Assembly: GCA_026391455.1 (NCBI GenBank)
Contig: JAPLEH010000031.1
Span: 62,001 to 126,000 of the forward strand
Length of the DNA stretch: 64,000 nt
Direction of reading: 5' to 3'
DNA from: Bacteroidota bacterium
Lineage (GTDB): Bacteria; Bacteroidota; Bacteroidia; Chitinophagales; Chitinophagaceae
Positions 1-7,978 of the stretch are shown here, piece after piece. Numbering within the stretch: the stretch's first letter is position 1; each line of letters opens with the position of its first letter. The notes below the pieces were generated by a model. It worked only from the letters and a program-made list of their open reading frames with translations, ran no database searches and was not told where the DNA came from. The position numbers and the translations under genes were made by a program.

Positions 1-2
1 GT

Positions 3-818
3 ACAGTTTTGATCACGATAGCAGCATGGATAACCGATTCCGAAAACTTTCTCCAGATATTTTCCTTTCACAGTCTGTATGCATGGATATGGCTGGGCTT
101 ATCCGGAATAATGGCATTGGTGGTGGGCGACTTTTTCAGTTTCCGCAGCTATGCTATACTAAGCCCTCAAAAGGGAAGCATACTCACAACACTCTCTCCT
201 ACTTCCGCACTTTTATTTGGCATACTGCTCGTGGATGAGCATATCAATTGGGTGGGCATAGCAGGTATGATCATTACCATTGCCGGCGTAATGAGCATCA
301 GTCTTGGTCGCTCCCAGCGCAATGCCATTCCCGATCATGGTCACGGATCTATTACCAAAGGTATCGTCTATGGTATCCTGGCTGCACTTTGCCATGGTGG
401 TGCCCTCGCCTTATCCAAAAAAGGATTTTTGGTACAGGCAGCAGCCGGTCATCCCGTGGGTTGGTCCGGTGCCACATTCATTCGTATCGCCTCGGCCTGC
501 GTATTGGTGTATGCTATTACGCTGGTAAGAGGACAATTCAAAGAGGTATGGTCACACCTGGGAGATAGTAAAGAAGGTATCCGAAATACCATTACCGGGA
601 GCATCTTCAACCCGGGGTTATCAGTGGCACTCTCCATGATCACGATACTGTATATCAATGTAGCCGTGGCTCAAACTATTTTCGCCATGGTACCTCTATT
701 TGCTTTGGTCATTGCATTTTTCATTTATCGTGAAAAAGTTACACTCCGCTCCCTGCTGGGAATATGTATTTCCCTGATTGGCGTGGCGTTGTTGATTTGG
801 AGAAACAGGTTGGGGTAG
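3..818 (+). CDS. EamA/DMT-family permease, 5' end outside window
   Basis: This is a very hydrophobic protein of about 270 visible residues in the drug/metabolite transporter superfamily. The second half holds a typical EamA repeat: an alternating hydrophobic stretch, then a short basic segment (YREKVTLRS) and a final helix ending VALLIWR. The first EamA repeat is visible around the segment ILSPQKGSILTTLSPTSALL. The reading frame is open to the left edge with no stop, so the true start is probably outside the window and the TTG at 9 should not be taken as the start. Substrate cannot be told from sequence. The gene is followed directly by a 9-bp-period repeat array and a terminator shared with the convergent nfu gene. 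Confidence 0.85.
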   Translation, partial: TVLITIAAWITDSENFLQIFSFHSLYAWIWLGLSGIMALVVGDFFSFRSYAILSPQKGSILTTLSPTSALLFGILLVDEHINWVGIAGMIITIAGVMSISLGRSQRNAIPDHGHGSITKGIVYGILAALCHGGALALSKKGFLVQAAAGHPVGWSGATFIRIASACVLVYAITLVRGQFKEVWSHLGDSKEGIRNTITGSIFNPGLSVALSMITILYINVAVAQTIFAMVPLFALVIAFFIYREKVTLRSLLGICISLIGVALLIWRNRLG

Positions 819-826
819 GGGGTGTA

Positions 827-906
827 AAAGTTCAAGAGGCCGCCTGCCGGTAGGCAGGTTCAATAAGTTCAAGAGGTTCCATAGGTTTAAGAAGTTCAAG
901 AGGTTG
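827..906. repeat. 9-bp-period array (family A), short copy
   Basis: Degenerate 9-bp units of the type AGGTTCAAG, AAGTTCAAG and AGGTTCCAT run through the gap after the permease. They are interrupted by a CCTGCCGGTAGGCAGG palindrome near 844. This is the smallest copy of the family A array found elsewhere in the window. The strand reading AACCT points back into the permease gene. Confidence 0.85.
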
Positions 907-916
907 GTGATACAAC

Positions 917-941
917 AAAAAAGCGGCCATAGCCGCTTTTT
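917..941. terminator. Bidirectional intrinsic terminator
   Basis: The stem GCGGC/GCCGC with loop CATA is flanked by A6 on the left and T5 on the right, so it works as a Rho-independent terminator on either strand. It sits between the convergent permease and nfu genes. Confidence 0.85.
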
Positions 942-965
942 AATAGTGTATATCGTATAAAAATA

Positions 966-1562
966 TTATTCTGCTTCTGCCACCACTTCTTTTACTTCAG
1001 GTATCATCCGCTTCATCATTCCTTCAATACCGGCCTTTAATGTGATCATGGAAGAAGGGCAACCACTGCAGCTTCCCTGCATGGCCAGGCTTACGGTGCC
1101 TGCTTCATAGCTTTTAAACTGAATGGCACCGCCATCCATCTCTACGGCAGGCCGTACATAGTTATCCAGCAATTCCTTGATGCGCTTCACCACATCATCA
1201 TCGTCTGCACCCACTTCATTAGTGCTGGTTTGTTTTACCGCAGCCAGTTCTTCTTCATTAATTACCGCTTTTCCTTCCTCGAGGTATTCTTTTAAAAACT
1301 GACGAATGGAAGGGATCACATCCTGCCAGTCGGTCTCGGAGGTTTTGGTAAGCGTAACAAAATTGCTGGCAATGAACACAGCCTTAATAAAAGGGAAACC
1401 GAACAACTCAGTGGCCAGCGGCGAAGGCTTGGCGCTTTCTGCATCGGGAAAATCAATGCTCTTACCGGGATAAAGCAGCTTATTGGCCACAAATTTCATG
1501 GTCTCCGGATTGGGAGTCATCTCCGTATAAATGCTGATAATGGGGTTACCTGTTTTGATCAT
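966..1562 (-). CDS. nfuA-like: NifU/Nfu-type Fe-S cluster scaffold protein
   Basis: A 198-residue two-domain protein. Residues 1-90 resemble the Nfu N-terminal domain (TPNPETMKFVANK, FPFIKAVFIASNFVTLTK). Residues about 115-195 are the NifU-like C-terminal domain, with the cluster-binding CxxC in GSCSGCPSS and the usual VRPAVEMDGGAI segment. The family carries a [4Fe-4S] cluster bridged by a homodimer and passes it to apo-proteins. Length and domain order fit the standard bacterial or mitochondrial Nfu layout. It is transcribed alone, and its 3' end meets the shared terminator. Confidence 0.93.
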   Translation of the reverse strand: MIKTGNPIISIYTEMTPNPETMKFVANKLLYPGKSIDFPDAESAKPSPLATELFGFPFIKAVFIASNFVTLTKTSETDWQDVIPSIRQFLKEYLEEGKAVINEEELAAVKQTSTNEVGADDDDVVKRIKELLDNYVRPAVEMDGGAIQFKSYEAGTVSLAMQGSCSGCPSSMITLKAGIEGMMKRMIPEVKEVVAEAE

Positions 1563-1673
1563 ATCTCACTGTTTTTTGACACCAGCTTAGCGGGTAAGAC
1601 TGGAACGGCTGTAAAGTTAACAACTATTCCGGGCTGTTGTTTACGAAGGTGGGAAAGAGGCAGTGCAACGCTT

Positions 1674-2396
1674 CTACTCTTTGAATTTGCCGCTTTTTTT
1701 GCCATACCGCACCCCTGCATACACCAGCGCCAATATGCCTAAAATGATGGCCAGTAGCAGGTTCCGGCAGTTTTCATTGTGCCCCGTAAGCTGGGGATAA
1801 TAAAAAAGGAGAATCAGTGTAATGCCGATGAGCCAGATGAATTGGGTGGTATGCTCTTTTAATATCCAGCGTTTCCAGTTAAAATGCATACTGCGCAGTG
1901 TACGGCCCAAACCGCTGAGCCGGGGAAACCACCGGTTCACTTTGGAGCAGTACACATCAAAATCATTTCCGTATTTGCCCCGGAGAAAATGCTCTTCGGC
2001 CAGTACGATGGCCTGGTATATGAACAGAAACAAAGGGATCATCACCCCCACATACAACAATGAATTGGCCAGGATTCCCACACCCAGCAACATCAGGATA
2101 TTTCCCACATAGAGCGGATTGCGGCAATGATTGAATATCCCTTCAGTGACCAGCCCCTCTGCATAAGGCTTGCCATCCTTGCCACCGCGTACGATATAGG
2201 CCAGCCCGATCGTCAACCCACGGATGAGCTGCCCCAGGCAGGTAACAAATAATCCCGTAGCGATTGGCCACCAATAGTAATGATCACCAAATACTGCCGG
2301 TGAAAACAAGGGCCAGGAAGGAATGAAAATCGCACCATAAAAGAAAATGAATAACCAGTTGCGGTGCTTGAAAAAGAAATTACCAATTTGTACCAT
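1674..2396 (-). CDS. Membrane methyltransferase of the PEMT/ICMT type
   Basis: A 240-residue integral membrane protein with about six hydrophobic segments. The segment EGLVTEGIFNHCRNPLYVGN followed by a glycine/leucine helix is the SAM-contacting signature of isoprenylcysteine carboxyl methyltransferase and phospholipid N-methyltransferase relatives. A later EEHFLRGKYGNDFDVYCSKVNRWFP segment (read here in two parts) matches the conserved E..L...FG..Y..Y...V.R..P region. The substrate is unknown. The start lies 3 nt after the cmoA stop, so the two genes are probably co-transcribed and translationally coupled. Confidence 0.82.
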   Translation of the reverse strand: MVQIGNFFFKHRNWLFIFFYGAIFIPSWPLFSPAVFGDHYYWWPIATGLFVTCLGQLIRGLTIGLAYIVRGGKDGKPYAEGLVTEGIFNHCRNPLYVGNILMLLGVGILANSLLYVGVMIPLFLFIYQAIVLAEEHFLRGKYGNDFDVYCSKVNRWFPRLSGLGRTLRSMHFNWKRWILKEHTTQFIWLIGITLILLFYYPQLTGHNENCRNLLLAIILGILALVYAGVRYGKKSGKFKE

Positions 2397-2399
2397 GCC

Positions 2400-3128
2400 T
2401 TAACTTTTTACAGCGATCAATCCGGCAAAATTATACCAGGTGAAAAAAACTTCGTGATGACGGAACCCCCTTTGTTTGAGCATTTCAATATTCTCACTGA
2501 GTTTATAAGGCACCAGCACATTCTCGAGGGCTTCCCTTTTCTGAGAGATCTCCAGTTCGCTGTAATTATTACGGCGTTTGTAATTATAATAGTATTTGAT
2601 AAAGTCGCGGTTGAACATACTGTCTTCTGCCAGTACTTTTTCCACCAGTATCAGTACACCACCAGAAATAAGACCATCATAAATATTTTTCAGCAGTCTG
2701 TCGCGGTGTATGGGGCGTACAAACTGAAGGGTGAGGCAAAGCACCACTACAGATGCATTGGTAATGGTTACCTCATCATTCAGGTCCGTACAGCGAAGTT
2801 CATACGGACGGTCAAAGCCAAGTTCGGTTAATTTGGACCGGCATTGGTCCAGCATCTCGGGCGAATCGTCAAGCCCGATGAACCTGATTTTTTTGTCCAC
2901 CAGGGTATCCATCCCCATCATGGTGGTACCCGTAGAGCAACCCAGATCATATACATCACTGCCTTCGCGGGCATGTTCGGCAGCCAGTTCGGCCATCATG
3001 CGTTGAATTTCTCCATAATACGGAACCGATCGGTTTACCATATCATCAAAAACCACAGCGACATTTTTCCCGAATTTGAAGTCGCTGACCTTATCATTTT
3101 CCGATTTGAATACTTCGTCTTTTTGCAT
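2400..3128 (-). CDS. cmoA: Carboxy-SAM synthase CmoA-like methyltransferase
   Basis: A 242-residue class I SAM-dependent enzyme. The motif I region is SDVYDLGCSTGTTMMGMD. Landmarks of CmoA are present in order: FDDMVNRSVPYYGEI near the start, VVLCLTLQFVRP, GGVLILVEK, YSELEISQKREALENVL and TWYNFAGLIAVKS at the C terminus. CmoA makes carboxy-S-adenosylmethionine for tRNA wobble uridine modification. The start at 3128 (MQKDEVF) is preferred over an in-frame ATG at 3176 because the added 16 residues are not family-like. No cmoB is seen nearby, so the product could also act as a plain methyltransferase. Confidence 0.85.
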   Translation of the reverse strand: MQKDEVFKSENDKVSDFKFGKNVAVVFDDMVNRSVPYYGEIQRMMAELAAEHAREGSDVYDLGCSTGTTMMGMDTLVDKKIRFIGLDDSPEMLDQCRSKLTELGFDRPYELRCTDLNDEVTITNASVVVLCLTLQFVRPIHRDRLLKNIYDGLISGGVLILVEKVLAEDSMFNRDFIKYYYNYKRRNNYSELEISQKREALENVLVPYKLSENIEMLKQRGFRHHEVFFTWYNFAGLIAVKS

Positions 3129-3204
3129 GTGTAAATGGCATGTTGGTTTGATACAATAACATTTCTGTAGCGGCACAGTTTATATAGACGTAATTTATTA
3201 TTTG

Positions 3205-3212
3205 TACTTTTG
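3205..3212 (+). promoter_or_regulatory. Candidate Bacteroidota -7 box TACTTTTG
   Basis: An exact TAnnTTTG match on the plus strand, about 63 bp before the small 3275 gene and upstream of the ArsC-like gene. No strong TTTG -33 element is visible at standard spacing. Confidence 0.45.
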
Positions 3213-3274
3213 CAATGCTCAAATGTAACCGGAAAATATTATATCAATACTGATTGCAGTAAATTTATTTTAAT

Positions 3275-3418
3275 ATGTATTCACTGCCTCAGAAGCGAAA
3301 ATCAACCACAACAGTAAAGAAATCAACAGCAGTCCAATCTAGGATTGGTAAAACCACCAATGCCTTCGCACAGGATCTCAGGCGCAGGTCTGGAACCGAT
3401 AATCAACTAAAAGGATAA
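3275..3418 (+). CDS. Small basic hypothetical protein, 47 aa
   Basis: An ATG-started frame encodes a 47-residue Lys/Arg/Thr/Ser-rich peptide (starts MYSLPQKRKSTTT, ends DNQLKG). It fills the gap between the divergent cmoA and ArsC-like genes and is preceded by a -7-like box at 3205. It has no recognisable domain and could be a nucleic-acid-binding micro-protein. It may also be a chance frame, since there is no ribosome-binding signal to rely on in this phylum. Confidence 0.45.
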   Translation: MYSLPQKRKSTTTVKKSTAVQSRIGKTTNAFAQDLRRRSGTDNQLKG

Positions 3419-3463
3419 AATTTATAAAGCAACGGCTATAAACTGAATTAAACAATTATCACC

Positions 3464-3814
3464 ATGAAGAAAATATATCATCTCGGTACCTGCACCACCT
3501 GCCAGGCAATCATCAAAGAAACAGGCATTGATAAAAAAGGATTTGAAATGCAGGATATCAAAACAGAAAAAATAACACCGGCACAGCTCGATGAAATGAA
3601 AAAAATGACGGGTAGCTATGAATCGCTGTTCAGCCGGAGGGCCTTGAAATACAAAGAGCTCGGATTGAAAGATAAAAAGCTGGAAGAAAAAGATTACCGC
3701 AATTATATACTGCAGGAATATACTTTTCTCAAAAGACCGGTAGTGATCGTGGGTAACAAACTGTTTTCGGGGAGCGAGAAAAAAACGGTAGCCGCACTCA
3801 AAGAAGCACTCTAA
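3464..3814 (+). CDS. ArsC/Spx-family thioredoxin-fold protein
   Basis: A 116-residue protein. The N terminus KIYHLGTCTTCQAIIKE carries a CxxC in the position used by Spx and ArsC-like proteins. The C-terminal part has the family segment FLKRPVVIVGNKLFSG. Known members are glutathione- or thioredoxin-linked arsenate reductases or RNA-polymerase-binding redox sensors; the sequence does not decide between them. No arsenic genes lie nearby. The next genes, msrB-msrA, deal with oxidative damage, which leans towards a redox role. Confidence 0.85.
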   Translation: MKKIYHLGTCTTCQAIIKETGIDKKGFEMQDIKTEKITPAQLDEMKKMTGSYESLFSRRALKYKELGLKDKKLEEKDYRNYILQEYTFLKRPVVIVGNKLFSGSEKKTVAALKEAL

Positions 3815-3954
3815 CAGGAAATGTTAAATGTCTCTCTTGCATGCTTTACTGTCTGATACGCGACAAAGCACAGCCTGTTCCGCATTGTAACTTGCGGGTG
3901 CATTAAAACCAGGTAGCTTTACATTACGTATCTGATAACAGTAAAACAATCTAT

Positions 3955-4512
3955 ATGAGAATCAAATTATTTTCAGTACTGCTCATAGCGGCCACCATAC
4001 ATAGCGGCTGCGGACAGGCACAAACGAACCGCACCAGCGAAGGAAATAAATATCCCAATCCTCCGGTAGCCACCCATAAGACGGTATATCCGATGCAGTT
4101 CTCCGATGCAGAGTGGAAAGCAAGGCTTACACCGGAACAATACTACATTCTCCGGCAGGAGGGTACCGAACGGGCAGGTACCGGTAAATATGATCACTTT
4201 TATGAAAAAGGAACCTATTATTCAGCCGCATCCTTACAACCGCTGTTCAGTTCCGAAGCAAAATTCAACTCCGGTACCGGCTGGCCAAGTTTTTGGGCAC
4301 CCATCAATCCAGATGCAGTACGCCTGGTAAAAGATACCAGTTATGGTACGGTACGCTGGGCGGTGGTGGATAGTAAAAGTGGTTCACACCTGGGCCATGT
4401 ATTTGATGATGGTCCTGCTCCCACCGGTAAACGATATTGTATGAATTCCCTGGCTTTAATATTTGTACCTGCAGGTGGCAAGCCTCCCGTAAGTGCTAAA
4501 CCCTCAAATTGA
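3955..4512 (+). CDS. msrB: Peptide-methionine (R)-S-oxide reductase, lipoprotein form
   Basis: A 185-residue protein. An N-terminal signal with a lipobox-like end (ATIHSGCGQ) suggests a membrane-anchored lipoprotein acting outside the cytoplasm. The MsrB core is plain: FSSEAKFNSGTGWPSF, GSHLGHVFDDGPAPTGKRYC and the catalytic Cys in YCMNS. The two CxxC zinc pairs of zinc-type MsrB are missing; the first position reads YYSAASL. MsrB reduces the R isomer of methionine sulfoxide in proteins. msrA starts 6 nt after its stop, so the pair forms a tight operon. Confidence 0.95.
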   Translation: MRIKLFSVLLIAATIHSGCGQAQTNRTSEGNKYPNPPVATHKTVYPMQFSDAEWKARLTPEQYYILRQEGTERAGTGKYDHFYEKGTYYSAASLQPLFSSEAKFNSGTGWPSFWAPINPDAVRLVKDTSYGTVRWAVVDSKSGSHLGHVFDDGPAPTGKRYCMNSLALIFVPAGGKPPVSAKPSN

Positions 4513-4518
4513 TCAACA

Positions 4519-5163
4519 ATGAAAATTACTATTGTGGCAGCGGCTATATTTTTGCTGTCTGCCTGTGTACAATCGCAAAATAATAATATTAAGATACCAG
4601 CCGGCGATCCGAAGAAACCTGCCGGTAAAGAAGCTGTTGCTTATTTTTCAGAAGGATGTTTCTGGCATACAGAAATCGTGTTTCAAAGCATGGTGGGAGT
4701 AAGGGATGCTGTTTCAGGATACGCAGGTGGTACCGATACCAATCCCGATTATAAGAAAGTAAGTACCGGTAATACAGGCCATGCAGAAACGGTGCAGGTA
4801 TTTTACGATCCGGCGAAAATATCATTTGAAACATTGGTAAAAGCATTCTTTGCCAGTCACGATCCCACCCAACTGAACAGGCAGGGCAATGATGAGGGTA
4901 CCGAATACCGTTCCATCGCCTTTTACAGCAATGATGCAGAGAAAAAGATCATTGAAAAGGAAATACAGGCTCTTTCGGCAGCTAAGAAATACCAGCAGAA
5001 AATAGTAACTGAGGTGAAAGCGTTCAATCATTTTTATCCGGCAGAAGCGTATCACCAGGAATATATTCTGCATAATCCCGGCAACCGGTATGTGCAGGTC
5101 GTATCGATCCCGGACTGGTTGGCATTCAAAAAGACATTTAAAGGAGCAGCGTTTAAACCCTGA
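4519..5163 (+). CDS. msrA: Peptide-methionine (S)-S-oxide reductase, lipoprotein form
   Basis: A 214-residue protein with a lipoprotein signal ending LLSACVQS. The catalytic motif is EGCFWHTE near residue 48. Other MsrA landmarks are GVRDAVSGYAGG, TGHAETVQVFYDP, FFASHDPTQLNRQGND, GTEYRSIAFY and YHQEYI. It reduces the S isomer of methionine sulfoxide and complements the R-specific MsrB encoded just upstream. Both partners carry lipoprotein signals, so the pair probably repairs envelope proteins. Confidence 0.95.
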   Translation: MKITIVAAAIFLLSACVQSQNNNIKIPAGDPKKPAGKEAVAYFSEGCFWHTEIVFQSMVGVRDAVSGYAGGTDTNPDYKKVSTGNTGHAETVQVFYDPAKISFETLVKAFFASHDPTQLNRQGNDEGTEYRSIAFYSNDAEKKIIEKEIQALSAAKKYQQKIVTEVKAFNHFYPAEAYHQEYILHNPGNRYVQVVSIPDWLAFKKTFKGAAFKP

Positions 5164-5205
5164 GTAAGTTTGTTGGTGGTATGGTTTTTTAGCACTGGTG
5201 ATCGG

Positions 5206-6459
5206 TTAATGATCACCAGTTTTGTTTGCCACCGTACCGGCAGCATTTCGTTCTTTTCGCATTACACTGTAGGCAAAGAAAATACTCAGCAGCATGAAGA
5301 AGGCAGCGAGCAGGAAGAATATACCCGGAAAAATAAAGGGCGCTTTTGCAGAAGTAAAATACGTGAACAGGTTATTCATCATAGCCGGGCCAATGATCGT
5401 GGTAAGGCTCATCAGGCTGGTAAGCGCGCCCTGCAATTCGCCCTGCTGATTGGGTGCTACATGTTTGGCAATAGTGGCTTGCAATGCAGGCCCGGCAATT
5501 CCTCCGAGGCAATAAGGTACCAGAAAGGCAAACATCATCCATCCTTTGGTGGCAAAGGCAAATAAAACAAGTCCGGTAACGTATAACAATAATCCGGCGT
5601 AGATACTCTTTTCATTGCCAAGCCGGGGGTTCACCACGCGTGTCAAACCGCCCTGCACCAGGCCTACCAGCACGCCCACCACACCCAGCGAAATGCCCAC
5701 CATCCGCTCTGACCAATGAAACTGGTAGATAGTAAAAAAACTCCAGTTGCCCTGTACCGCCTGAGCAGCCAGGTAGATCAGGAAATAGGAGATAGCAAGA
5801 CCACCGATTCCTTTAGTTGTTCGTAAAAACTTTAATGAACCAAATGGATTGGCCCGTTTCCATTCAAAGGGTCGGCGGTTGGCTTTACTCAATGATTCGG
5901 GTAAGATAAAATAGCCATAGAGCCAGTTGAGCAGGCATAATATCGCGGCGGCATAAAAAGGAGCGCGCACGCCCAGCTCAGCCAGTAATCCGCCCAATAA
6001 AGGCCCGATGATAAAACCCAGTCCGAAGGCGGCACCAATGACTCCAAAATTTTTGGCTCTTGTATCCGGTGTACTGATATCAGCAATATAGGCGGCACCG
6101 GTAGTAAAGCTGGCACCGGTAATTCCTGCAATGATACGGCCCACAAAGAGCCAGCCATAAGTGGGCGCCAATGCCAGGAACAGATAATCGATTCCGAATC
6201 CGAGTAAGGAAGAAAGAAGCACGGGTCTGCGGCCGTATTTATCACTGAGATTGCCGATAACCGGGGCAAAGAGAAATTGCGTAACGGCATAGGCGGTAAG
6301 CAATAAAGCGCCATAGGAACTCGCTTCATTGACAGGTATACCTTTGAGCGAGGAAATGAGATCCGGCATTACCGGAATGATAAGGCCCCAGCCCATTACA
6401 TCGATGAGCAGGGTGATAAAAATAAAACGTATTGCAGCCTGACGGGAAGAAGTAGACAT
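5206..6459 (-). CDS. TCR/Tet-type MFS drug:proton antiporter
   Basis: A 417-residue MFS protein with about 12 hydrophobic segments. The loop 2-3 signature is [19 protein letters not shown], followed by [11 protein letters not shown] and [14 protein letters not shown]. The second half keeps [11 protein letters not shown] and [19 protein letters not shown]. These are the distinctive blocks of TetA-class tetracycline efflux pumps. Chromosomal Tet-like pumps often have other or unknown substrates, so resistance cannot be inferred from sequence alone. No TetR-type repressor is next to it. Confidence 0.88.
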   Translation of the reverse strand: MSTSSRQAAIRFIFITLLIDVMGWGLIIPVMPDLISSLKGIPVNEASSYGALLLTAYAVTQFLFAPVIGNLSDKYGRRPVLLSSLLGFGIDYLFLALAPTYGWLFVGRIIAGITGASFTTGAAYIADISTPDTRAKNFGVIGAAFGLGFIIGPLLGGLLAELGVRAPFYAAAILCLLNWLYGYFILPESLSKANRRPFEWKRANPFGSLKFLRTTKGIGGLAISYFLIYLAAQAVQGNWSFFTIYQFHWSERMVGISLGVVGVLVGLVQGGLTRVVNPRLGNEKSIYAGLLLYVTGLVLFAFATKGWMMFAFLVPYCLGGIAGPALQATIAKHVAPNQQGELQGALTSLMSLTTIIGPAMMNNLFTYFTSAKAPFIFPGIFFLLAAFFMLLSIFFAYSVMRKERNAAGTVANKTGDH

Positions 6460-6529
6460 ACCTTATCAATGATTCAGGGGCAAATGTCAGTGTTTTTTTT
6501 ATCGCCGCATACTATTTATTGTATTCAGC

Positions 6530-6568
6530 AAAAAAAATCAAAAGCCACCCGAACGGCAGCTTTTGATT
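6530..6568 (-). terminator. Intrinsic terminator of the redox gene set
   Basis: The 10-bp stem AATCAAAAGC/GCTTTTGATT is followed on the minus strand by a run of T, directly after the cytochrome c gene. Confidence 0.85.
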
Positions 6569-6590
6569 AATTCCAGTATGGTGGTACTGT

Positions 6591-7004
6591 TTATTTCAGT
6601 GTTCTCACAAAATTCACCACCGCCCAGATATCATTCGCATCGGGGATCTTTGTTTTGTAAGAAGGCATATCTTTTCTGCCCTGGTATATTTTGTAAAAAA
6701 TGGAACCATCTGTTTGGCCCTGAAATGCAGCTTTGCTGAAATCGCCACATTCGGTATCCAATTGGGAAGCTTTTGGTCCATCTCCTTTTCCTTTGGCACC
6801 ATGACATGATTTGCAATGCTGGTTGTACAATGTTTTACCCGTATTAATTGATTCAGCATTACCTTTTAGCGGGTTGACCTTGTTCTTGTATGCATCGGGA
6901 ACAGGCCAGGGCTCCTGATAGCTCACCTTCCGGGGCATAAAAGCCACCAGCCCGGCGATCAGTACGCAGGAGACAAGTAAGGTCAGATTTCTTTTCATTT
7001 TCAT
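6591..7004 (-). CDS. Monoheme c-type cytochrome
   Basis: A 137-residue exported protein. One N-terminal hydrophobic segment (about residues 8-23) acts as signal or anchor. The heme c site is CKSCH at residues 64-68. A likely distal ligand is Met113 in GRKDMPSYK, and the C-terminal helix NDIWAVVNFVRTL is typical of class I cytochrome c. It is the last gene of a leftward set with an NrfD membrane subunit and an Fe-S protein, so it probably passes electrons between that complex and a periplasmic partner. Confidence 0.92.
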   Translation of the reverse strand: MKMKRNLTLLVSCVLIAGLVAFMPRKVSYQEPWPVPDAYKNKVNPLKGNAESINTGKTLYNQHCKSCHGAKGKGDGPKASQLDTECGDFSKAAFQGQTDGSIFYKIYQGRKDMPSYKTKIPDANDIWAVVNFVRTLK

Positions 7005-7032
7005 TTGTTTTATAGTTTAAAGATGTATTGAA

Positions 7033-7968
7033 CTAAGTATTAGATGCATTGGCAGGCGGATGAGGCTCTTCTTTTCTTAACCGAAACAATTCATAGATAA
7101 TGACGATATAGTGTCCCCATACCGCGGTCACCAATATGGCAAAAGTGATGATCATCCACAATGGCGGGTGAGCACTCCAGAGTGACCGTGGCAATTCTTT
7201 CAACTGATCTGATACCGGCACACCCCATGCTTGCGTGGTGGATGCCTCCAGTTTGCCATACTTTTCATGTTCATCCAGTTTTGCCAACAGCGTGATATTG
7301 CCTTTGGCATCCCCGGGAAGTTTATCCGGAATTTCCACGGAGGCTTCTCCATTCTCAATGGTTCCTTCTCCCACTTTCATCGGATAAAACAGACGATGCA
7401 CAAATACGCCCACCGTAACAGAATCTACCGGCACGGCAGTACCGGAACCGAGGTCAAGCAGTTTGACGGTTACAGAATTAAGCGAATCTCCTTTTACCGG
7501 TGTTATTTCAAGCCTCGCCCGTTTAAAGGATACTTCTTCTTCTGCCGCTTCCATAGATTTATTGCCGGCAAACATTGCTTTAAAATGCACCGACCCGTCT
7601 TTACCTGGATTCGCATCAGCTTCTTTAATATTGAAAACAGCGGCTCCTTTTTTATCCGTAATAACAAAACCCAGTTCTTTTTCTGCAGAATCGGTTACCT
7701 GTACAAACGAGATCTTCATAAAAGGCAACCGTATGAGACCGCCTTTGAATTTTGTTTTCAGTAATGCTTTGAGATCAATGGTATTATCTCCTTTCTGTAC
7801 GCCGATAAACTCAATGGAGGGAGACAGCAAGGAAGGCTCTTCTTTCGCAGTGGTATCTGTTTGCGCTGCAATTTGCAGTGACGGTATACCGGCCAGCAAT
7901 AGCAGAATGATAAATATGCGCAGTTGCCGGCAGCGTAGAACAGCGAATGGATGGAATGCTTTTTTCAT
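7033..7968 (-). CDS. Periplasmic/membrane protein of unknown function in NrfD cluster
   Basis: A 311-residue protein. It has an N-terminal signal segment (LRIFIILLLLAGIPSLQIAAQ), then about 220 residues of beta-rich periplasmic sequence, then one C-terminal membrane helix near WMIITFAILVTAVWGHYIV and a short cytoplasmic tail. I do not recognise a named domain; the repeated beta-strand pattern is Ig-like. The start at 7968 (MKKAFHP) leaves 10 nt after the nrfD stop, whereas an upstream in-frame ATG at 8013 would overlap nrfD. Its fixed place between nrfD and the cytochrome gene suggests a structural subunit of the same complex. Confidence 0.72.
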   Translation of the reverse strand: MKKAFHPFAVLRCRQLRIFIILLLLAGIPSLQIAAQTDTTAKEEPSLLSPSIEFIGVQKGDNTIDLKALLKTKFKGGLIRLPFMKISFVQVTDSAEKELGFVITDKKGAAVFNIKEADANPGKDGSVHFKAMFAGNKSMEAAEEEVSFKRARLEITPVKGDSLNSVTVKLLDLGSGTAVPVDSVTVGVFVHRLFYPMKVGEGTIENGEASVEIPDKLPGDAKGNITLLAKLDEHEKYGKLEASTTQAWGVPVSDQLKELPRSLWSAHPPLWMIITFAILVTAVWGHYIVIIYELFRLRKEEPHPPANASNT

Positions 7969-7978
7969 ACAATAATTT

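Noticed and set aside
5206-6459. Acquired tetracycline resistance gene
   Set aside because: The family resemblance is clear, but there is no TetR, mobile element or odd composition; a chromosomal efflux pump is more likely.
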